DNA of 5,373 nt. Source: Anaerolineae bacterium. Lineage in GTDB: Bacteria > Chloroflexota > Anaerolineae > J102. The stretch covers positions 1 to 5,373 of the forward strand of contig WGCR01000507.1 of the NCBI GenBank assembly GCA_015493675.1. The letters are read 5' to 3'. Shown here one piece after another: positions 1-3,995 of the stretch; within the stretch, counting starts at the first letter, position 1; each line of letters opens with the position of its first letter. Position numbers and translations under genes: made by a program. The notes beneath the pieces are model-generated. The model did not search any database, was not told the DNA's origin, and saw only the letters and a list, made by a program, of their open reading frames with translations.

Positions 1-591
1 ATCGAGGGCGGACCTTCCCGCAACTTCGTCGAAACCAAGAAGCTGATGTACGGCCAGCCCGAGGCATGGCACGGGCTGATGCGTCATCTCACGCCCGTGC
101 TCATCGATTACCTGCTGGCCCAGGTGGAAGCGGGCGCTCAGGCCATCCAGCTCTTCGATTCCTGGGTGGGCGCGCTCAACCCCCAGGATTATCGCCGCTT
201 CGTGCAGCCCTACTCCGCCCAGATTTTGCAAACCCTTATGCACCGCACCGACGTTCCCATCATCCACTTCGGCGTGGGCGCCACCACCCTGCTGGGGGAG
301 ATGAAAGTCGCGAGGGGACATGTCCTCGGCCTGGATTGGCGCATCCCCCTGGATGAGGGCTGGGCGCTTCTGGGAGACGATGTGGCCGTGCAGGGCAATC
401 TCGATCCCACCGCACTCTTTGCCCCCCTGCCCGAGCTGGAAAACCAGGTGCGGGATGTGCTGCACCGCGCGGGCGGACGCCCCGGCCACATCTTCAACCT
501 GGGCCACGGCATTTTACAGCACACGCCCGTGGAGAACGTGCGGGCCGTCATCGAGATGGTGCACGAATTCGGAGTAATCAGTAAACAGTGA
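1..591 (+). CDS. hemE: Uroporphyrinogen decarboxylase, C-terminal part (5' end outside window)
   Basis: This frame is open from base 1 and gives 196 residues up to TGA at 589-591. The family is usually about 340-350 residues, so roughly the first 150 are missing. UroD is a cytoplasmic homodimeric TIM barrel that decarboxylates the four acetate side chains of uroporphyrinogen III to give coproporphyrinogen III. Visible family signatures are EGGPSRNF near the window edge, FDSWVG at about 154-171 followed by YRRFVQPY, GLDWRIPL, VQGNLDP, and GHIFNLGHGI with TPVENV near the end. The serine of FDSWVG (160-162) matches human Ser219, and the histidine of GHGI (505-507) matches human His339; both are active-site residues. 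The conserved protein ends at VHEFG. The last residues, VISKQ, and the stop codon are encoded by a short-repeat hairpin, so the original C-terminus was probably replaced. hemY follows after 83 nt on the same strand. The identification is very secure. Confidence 0.96.
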   Translation: MEGGPSRNFVETKKLMYGQPEAWHGLMRHLTPVLIDYLLAQVEAGAQAIQLFDSWVGALNPQDYRRFVQPYSAQILQTLMHRTDVPIIHFGVGATTLLGEMKVARGHVLGLDWRIPLDEGWALLGDDVAVQGNLDPTALFAPLPELENQVRDVLHRAGGRPGHIFNLGHGILQHTPVENVRAVIEMVHEFGVISKQ

Positions 592-658
592 TCAGTAATC
601 AGTATCCATCCGCGCCCACACTGATTACTGTTTACTGATTACTGTTTACTGATAACTG
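573..658. repeat. Inverted pair of heptanucleotide tandem repeats (hairpin)
   Basis: The left arm, 574-608, is five consecutive 7-nt units of the type GTAATCA, GTAAACA or GTGATCA. The right arm, 620-654, is five units of the complementary type ACTGATT or ACTGTTT, followed by a partial unit. Bases 573-603 can pair with 620-650, with only a few mismatches over 31 positions, around a 16-nt loop (604-619) rich in C. The hairpin begins inside the hemE reading frame, provides its stop codon, and fills nearly the whole hemE-hemY spacer. There is no T run after it, so it is not a classical intrinsic terminator. It could still cause pausing, processing or protection of the mRNA. The 7-nt periodicity recalls the short tandemly repeated sequences known in cyanobacterial genomes, but I cannot assign it to a named family. 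Confidence 0.9.
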
Positions 659-674
659 CATGTGAGATCACCCC

Positions 675-2153
675 ATGACCCGACTCATCATCATCGGCGG
701 CGGCATTGCTGGCCTGGCCGCCGCTTACTTCGTCCTCACTCGGGCCCAAAACCCGCCCGATGAGGTCATCGTCCTGGAAAAAGATGACCGCTGGGGCGGG
801 AAGATCACTACCGAGCGGGCGGATGGCTTCGTCATCGAAGGCGGGCCCGACACCTTCATCGCCCTGAAGCCCTGGGGCATGGCCCTGGCCCGGGAACTGG
901 GCATCGCCGACCGCCTGCATGGCAGCAACCCCAAACAGAAAAACACCTACATCCTGCGTAAAGGCCGCCTCCATCCTCTGCCCGGCGGCCTGACCATGAT
1001 GATCCCCACCGACTTCGGCGGGATGCTGCGCACCGGGCTCATCTCCTGGCCCGGCAAGCTGCGCATGGGCCTGGATTTCCTGCTGCCGCCCGCGAAGTCG
1101 CCCGGTGAGGAGAGCCTGGGCCGGTTCGTGAGTCGTCGCCTGGGGCGAGAAGCCTACGAGGCGCTGATCGAGCCCCTGATGAGCGGCATCTACGCGGGCG
1201 ATGGCGATCTACTCAGCCTGCAAGCCACCTTCCCCTATCTGCGAGACCTGGAGGTGAAGCATGGGGGGCTGGTGCGGGGGGCGCTGGCCGCCAAACGGGA
1301 GCGGATGAAACGCAACGGGGCCGCGCCCGGCTCCCGCAGTATGTTCGTCACGCCACAGACAGGCCTGGCCGAGCTGGTGGAGGCGCTGGTGGGGCGATTG
1401 CGTGAGCTCGGCGCGAAGTTGCGGCTGGGGGCGGAGGTGGTTGAGGTGAATATGCCGGGCGGATTGCGAATCCGCCCTTCGGAGCAAATTGCTCCCGAGC
1501 CGGATTCGCAAGCTCCTGAGCCGGATTCACAATCCGGCGGCTATCGCATTACTCTTTCCGACGGCGAAACTATTTCCACCGACCATCTCATTCTGGCCAC
1601 GCCTGCGTACGCGGCCGCGCGCATCATGCGCCCGCACGACGCCGAGCTCGCGGCCCTGCTGGACGCCATCCCCTACGCCTCCACTGCCACCATCTCCCTG
1701 GCCTACCCCCTGGCTGCTGTGCCCCGGCCGCTGGATGGCTACGGCTATGTCATTCCCCGACGGGAGGGGCGGCGGGCCCTGGCCTGCACCTGGACCTCCA
1801 CCAAATTCCCGCACCGCGCGCCCGAGGGCATGGCCCTGCTGCGGGTGTTCGTGGGCCGCGCGGGCCAGGAAGCCGCCATCGACTGGACCGAGGACGGGTT
1901 GTTGGACATCGCCCGGGAGGAGCTGCGCCTGACCCTGGGCGTCACCGCGGCCCCCATCCTGCACCGCGTCTTCATCTGGCCGCGGGCCATGCCCCAGTAC
2001 AACGTGGGCCATCCCGCCCGGGTGCAGCGCATCATGGCCGGGCTGGAACGCTGGCCGGGCCTGGCGTTGGCCGGCGCCGCCTACCACGGCATCGGCATCC
2101 CCGACTGCATTCATTCGGGCGAGATGGCGGTGGGGAAGCTGTTTGACAGATGA
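675..2153 (+). CDS. hemY: FAD-dependent protoporphyrinogen/coproporphyrinogen oxidase (HemY/PgoX/CgoX type)
   Basis: The product has 492 residues. It is a flavoprotein of the monoamine-oxidase-like superfamily that uses oxygen to oxidise protoporphyrinogen IX, or coproporphyrinogen III in the coproporphyrin-dependent branch. It is usually soluble or peripheral to the membrane. The N-terminus has the Rossmann FAD motif GGGIAGLAAAY (residues 8-18), then the acidic strand end VLEK (about 33-36), GGK (41-43) and EGGPDTF (55-61). The C-terminus has the family ending GAAYHGIGIPDCIHSG, which also contacts FAD. The first ATG directly precedes the FAD strand, so this start is safe. A weak GTGAG at 662-666 may serve as ribosome binding site. 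Residues of about 262-288 are a translated repeat insert (see 1457-1538) between EVVEVNMPGG and YRITLSDGE; homologs usually have only a short turn there. Expression is probably from a promoter upstream of hemE. Which of the two substrates it uses cannot be read from the sequence alone. Confidence 0.95.
   Translation: MTRLIIIGGGIAGLAAAYFVLTRAQNPPDEVIVLEKDDRWGGKITTERADGFVIEGGPDTFIALKPWGMALARELGIADRLHGSNPKQKNTYILRKGRLHPLPGGLTMMIPTDFGGMLRTGLISWPGKLRMGLDFLLPPAKSPGEESLGRFVSRRLGREAYEALIEPLMSGIYAGDGDLLSLQATFPYLRDLEVKHGGLVRGALAAKRERMKRNGAAPGSRSMFVTPQTGLAELVEALVGRLRELGAKLRLGAEVVEVNMPGGLRIRPSEQIAPEPDSQAPEPDSQSGGYRITLSDGETISTDHLILATPAYAAARIMRPHDAELAALLDAIPYASTATISLAYPLAAVPRPLDGYGYVIPRREGRRALACTWTSTKFPHRAPEGMALLRVFVGRAGQEAAIDWTEDGLLDIAREELRLTLGVTAAPILHRVFIWPRAMPQYNVGHPARVQRIMAGLERWPGLALAGAAYHGIGIPDCIHSGEMAVGKLFDR
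1457..1538. repeat. Palindromic repeat cluster inserted in frame within hemY
   Basis: Three small perfect palindromes lie side by side inside the coding region. At 1457-1477, GGGCGGATT pairs with AATCCGCCC around a 3-nt loop. At 1481-1495, GGAGCA pairs with TGCTCC. At 1520-1538, GCCGGATT pairs with AATCCGGC around CAC. An 11-nt direct repeat, GAGCCGGATTC, occurs at 1497-1507 and again at 1518-1528, exactly 21 nt apart, so the protein carries PEPDSQ twice. The stretch keeps the hemY frame and adds about 23-27 hydrophilic, proline-rich residues. This is the behaviour of protein-coding palindromic elements such as those described in Rickettsia, though the sequence itself is unlike those as far as I can tell. 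Confidence 0.85.
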
Positions 2154-2159
2154 TAAATT

Positions 2160-2204
2160 GATATTGGGTAGCGGATATTCACGCCCGAATCAATACCCAA
2201 TATC
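2160..2204. repeat. Inverted repeat just downstream of hemY
   Basis: GATATTGGGTA at 2160-2170 is perfectly complementary to TACCCAATATC at 2194-2204, giving an 11-bp stem with a 23-nt loop. It starts 6 nt after the hemY stop codon. No T run follows, so it is a poor candidate for an intrinsic terminator. It is more likely another short mobile or structural repeat, perhaps stabilising the 3' end of the hemY message. Confidence 0.7.
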
Positions 2205-2264
2205 CACGATACGATCATCGAAGCCAGCATCGAAGCCGCGCACAACGCATTCCGCGCCATTTGA
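2202..2264 (+). pseudogene. Possible C-terminal gene scrap (IHDTIIEASIEAAHNAFRAI, stop)
   Basis: In the frame 2202-2264 the spacer reads IHDTIIEASIEAAHNAFRAI and then TGA. The codons are typical of GC-rich coding sequence, unlike the repeats on both sides, and the peptide looks like an amphipathic C-terminal helix. No start codon or ribosome binding site goes with it. It may be the residue of a gene end broken by the repeats. I do not recognise the parent; a faint likeness to the C-termini of isopropylmalate synthase-like enzymes is too weak to name it. It could also be chance. Confidence 0.2.
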
Positions 2265-2293
2265 TCTCACGCAAAGTCGCCAAGGCGCAAAGT
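2265..2293. repeat. Octanucleotide tandem repeat (GCGCAAAG type), intergenic copy
   Basis: After TCTC, three 8-nt units occur at 2269-2276, 2277-2284 and 2285-2292: ACGCAAAG, TCGCCAAG and GCGCAAAG. The same motif with the same TCTCACGCAAAG lead-in occurs inside hemH at 3154-3185. The two copies are therefore members of one family, with this one more degenerate. Confidence 0.8.
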
Positions 2294-2303
2294 GCAAGAT
2301 CAG

Positions 2304-2425
2304 AACGCAGATAACGCAGAAGAAGCGGATGCACGCGGATAAAATCAGAAATATCCGTAAGAATTCGCAAAATCCGTGTCATCCACGACGAATCTTTCCC
2401 AATATCGAAGAATCTCAACGAATCT
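2304..2425. repeat. Degenerate short-repeat tract between hemY and hemH
   Basis: The tract contains AACGCAGAT followed by AACGCAGAA (2304-2321), GCGGAT twice (2325-2330 and 2335-2340), the partial inverted partners TATCCG (about 2352-2357) and ATCCGTGTCATCC (2372-2384), and GAATCT three times (2390-2395, 2410-2415, 2420-2425). The composition drops to A-rich compared with the flanking genes. It shares the CGCAGAT word with the palindromic element at 3693-3768. No protein or clear promoter is visible in it. The whole 291-nt spacer 2154-2444 thus consists mostly of repeats, plus the small scrap at 2202-2264. Confidence 0.55.
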
Positions 2426-2444
2426 CTCAATTCCCCCCCCTGAA

Positions 2445-3575
2445 ATGCCTGCCTCCGGACTCCTCCTCGCCAACCTCGGCTCCCCCGCCTCGCCCACGGA
2501 AGAGGATGTGCGCGTCTATCTGGATGAATTCCTGATGGATTCTCGCATCCTCGATATGCCCTATCCTCTGCGCCGCCTCATCGTCAAGCGCTTCATCCTG
2601 CCCAAGCGCCCGGCCCAATCCGCCTGCGCCTACCAGAGCATCTGGTGGGAGGAGGGCTCGCCGCTGATCGTGCTCAGCGAGCGGGTGCGGGCGAAGCTGG
2701 CGGCCCGGTTGGAGATGCCCGTGGTCAAGGCCATGCGCTACGGCCAGCCTTCAGTGCGGTCGGGCCTGGAGACGCTGTTGGAGCAAATCGATCCGGGCGG
2801 GGAGGTGATTCTCCTGCCGATGTACCCGCACTACGCGATGTCCACTTATGAGACCCTGGCGTTGAAGAGCCTGGCCGAGCTGGAAGCGCTGGTCGGGACG
2901 AAGGTGACGGGCGACAAGGCCGCGACCCGCTGGCTGCGGGAGGCGGTGGCGCGGGCGGATGGGCGGGCCATCACCCGCCAGGTGGGGGATTACACGCTGC
3001 GCATCATCCCCACCCACTACAACCATCCCGACTACATCGCGGCTCTGGCCGCCAGCATTCGCCTCATTCTTGATGCGAAGGATTTCGATCACCTGCTGTT
3101 CAGTTTTCACGGCATTCCCGAGCGACATTTGCAGAAAACCGCCCTGAAAGTCGGTCTCACGCAAAGGCGCAAAGGCGCAAAGAAGAAGGGAGAAGAGGAG
3201 ATGGATAACGAGGCGCAGGCTCTGAATTATCGCTATCAGGTGTGGATGACAACGCATTTGACTGCCCGGGCGCTGGGGCTGAGGCCCGACCAGTATTCCA
3301 TTGCCTTCCAGTCGCGGCTGGGGCGGGACAAGTGGCTGGGACCTGCGACCGCGGATGAGCTGGCCCGCCTTCCTCGTGCGGGCGTCAAGCGCCTGGCCGT
3401 GGTCACGCCCTCCTTCACTGTGGACTGCCTGGAGACCCTGGAGGAAATCGGCATGGCAGGAAGTGAGACGTTTATGGCGGCGGGCGGAGAGCGTTTTCAG
3501 CTCATCCCCTGCTTGAACGATCGGGATGATTGGGTGACCGCGTTGGCGGGGATGGTGGAAGCATCATTGGCATGA
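2445..3575 (+). CDS. hemH: Ferrochelatase
   Basis: From the ATG at 2445 the product has 376 residues, against about 310-350 for most of the family. Ferrochelatase inserts ferrous iron into the porphyrin ring in the last or next-to-last step of heme synthesis. Family signatures in order are LLLANLGSPASPTEEDV at the N-terminus, YQSIWWEEGSPL, LPMYPHYAMSTYET, SFHGIPERHL with the metal-handling histidine (residue 222, 3108-3110), FQSRLGRDKWLGP, and TVDCLETLEEI with the conserved acidic residue (E330). The QSR-x-GR-x-x-WL and DCLETLEEI forms resemble Gram-negative protoporphyrin ferrochelatases more than Bacillus-type coproporphyrin enzymes. The frame is open upstream to a GTG at 2376, but those residues are repeat-encoded and the family starts at about the ATG chosen, which lacks an obvious ribosome binding site. 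Two expansions stand out: about 30 residues between STYET and THYNHPDYI, and a repeat-encoded loop after HGIPERHL. Confidence 0.95.
   Translation: MPASGLLLANLGSPASPTEEDVRVYLDEFLMDSRILDMPYPLRRLIVKRFILPKRPAQSACAYQSIWWEEGSPLIVLSERVRAKLAARLEMPVVKAMRYGQPSVRSGLETLLEQIDPGGEVILLPMYPHYAMSTYETLALKSLAELEALVGTKVTGDKAATRWLREAVARADGRAITRQVGDYTLRIIPTHYNHPDYIAALAASIRLILDAKDFDHLLFSFHGIPERHLQKTALKVGLTQRRKGAKKKGEEEMDNEAQALNYRYQVWMTTHLTARALGLRPDQYSIAFQSRLGRDKWLGPATADELARLPRAGVKRLAVVTPSFTVDCLETLEEIGMAGSETFMAAGGERFQLIPCLNDRDDWVTALAGMVEASLA
3154..3185. repeat. Octanucleotide tandem repeat inserted in frame within hemH
   Basis: Three 8-nt units, ACGCAAAG, GCGCAAAG and GCGCAAAG, fill 3159-3182 after GTCTC, followed by a purine-only stretch to about 3201. 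The copy is translated as LTQRRKGAKKKGEEE, a strongly charged loop. Compared with E. coli HemH, about 22 extra residues lie between HGIP and the next conserved segment (YRYQVWMTTH here). The related intergenic copy at 2265-2293 shares the TCTCACGCAAAG lead-in. Confidence 0.85.
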
Positions 3576-3692
3576 TGGCATCAAGTCCAATGTGCTGTGC
3601 TCAACGCTAAGATTACTCGTTGTCAAATGTAAAGCAGATGCCATGAGCGGCTGCGCGCCGATAAGGAATGAAAACGGAACGCAGAAACCTCT
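3576..3692. other. Intergenic stretch after hemH, no gene seen
   Basis: This is the first part of the 420-nt gap between hemH and the eRF1-like gene. The only structure I see is an 8-bp inverted repeat, ATGGCATC at 3575-3582 (overlapping the hemH stop) and GATGCCAT at 3637-3644, with a 54-nt loop. There is no T run and so no convincing hemH terminator. No reading frame here looks coding. Confidence 0.5.
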
Positions 3693-3768
3693 GATGCCCG
3701 CAGATTCTCGCAGATTATCCTGATTTCATCTTTTTCTATCTGCGTAGATCAGCTTTTTCTGCGGCATC
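3693..3768. repeat. Nested palindromic repeat (CGCAGAT / ATCTGCG)
   Basis: The outer arms GATGCCCGCAG (3693-3703) and CTGCGGCATC (3759-3768) are complementary except for one bulged C. The inner arms CGCAGAT (3709-3715) and ATCTGCG (3738-3744) are perfectly complementary. The element is T-rich on the + strand in its right half. It shares the CGCAGAT word with the spacer between hemY and hemH. It abuts, and seems to have cut into, the transposase-like fragment on the - strand. Confidence 0.7.
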
Positions 3769-3885
3769 TGCATCGTGGAGACCGAGGAATTCGTCGCAGA
3801 TTTCAATAGTGATGACCTCCTCATCCGTTAATTCCGGCAAAGGGTCTCGTTTTCTAAGTTGGTGGCCTCTGTTGACAGGATTGTT
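3736..3885 (-). pseudogene. Transposase remnant (DDE-type, IS4-like or IS982-like)
   Basis: On the - strand an open frame of 49 codons runs from 3885 down to the TAG at 3738-3736, with no start codon; a stop lies immediately upstream at 3888-3886. Its middle reads PLPELTDEEVITIEIC followed by DEFLGL. This matches my memory of a segment near the N-terminus of DDE transposases (L-T/S-D-x-E-V-I-T-x-E-I/L with G-EFLG). After DEFLGL the frame runs into the palindromic repeat (DADAAEKADLRR, stop), so only about 30-40 residues of real transposase sequence remain. The family is a recollection, not a search result. No terminal inverted repeats or target duplications are visible. Confidence 0.45.
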
Positions 3886-3924
3886 CTATAAAACGCAAAT
3901 ACCAAACAATAGACAAAGTATGAT
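3872..3924 (+). promoter_or_regulatory. AT-rich promoter candidate region for the eRF1-like gene
   Basis: A perfect TTGACA lies at 3872-3877, and -10-like hexamers lie at 3887-3892 (TATAAA) and 3919-3924 (TATGAT). The first pair is only 9 nt apart and the second is 41 nt apart, so no hexamer pair has the usual 16-18 nt spacing. The strong drop in GC before an independent gene with a good ribosome binding site makes a promoter here likely; the exact hexamers are unsure. TATGAT with a poor -35, or an activator-dependent promoter, is the simplest reading. Confidence 0.3.
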
Positions 3925-3983
3925 AAAATCGTTTCGATCCTATAACCAAGAAAAACGCAATACAATTTTCAATCCCATATTAC

Positions 3984-3988
3984 AGGAG
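3984..3988 (+). promoter_or_regulatory. Ribosome binding site AGGAG
   Basis: AGGAG ends 7 nt before the ATG at 3996, an ideal spacing. It fixes the start of the eRF1-like gene. The hemY and hemH starts have no comparable site. Confidence 0.85.
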
Positions 3989-3995
3989 ATAAACA

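Noticed and set aside
574..654. CRISPR array or replication iterons
   Set aside because: The 7-nt units are contiguous with no spacers and the two arrays face each other. There is no DnaA-box set or replication gene nearby.
573..658. Intrinsic terminator after hemE
   Set aside because: The stem is long but AT-rich and has no following T run, and hemY begins 17 nt after its end.
1527..2114. A 195-codon open frame on the - strand opposite hemY
   Set aside because: It is a shadow of GC-rich hemY codons. Its translation is a low-complexity Gly/Gln/Ala/Arg mixture with no family motif, and hemY on the other strand is certain.
2143..2535. A 130-codon + strand frame spanning the hemY-hemH spacer
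   Set aside because: It overlaps both real genes in another frame and its middle is repeat DNA. The peptide has no conserved look and no ribosome binding site.
3872..3892. TTGACA plus TATAAA as a standard sigma-70 promoter
   Set aside because: The two hexamers are only 9 nt apart, far below the 16-18 nt needed, so they cannot form one promoter together.
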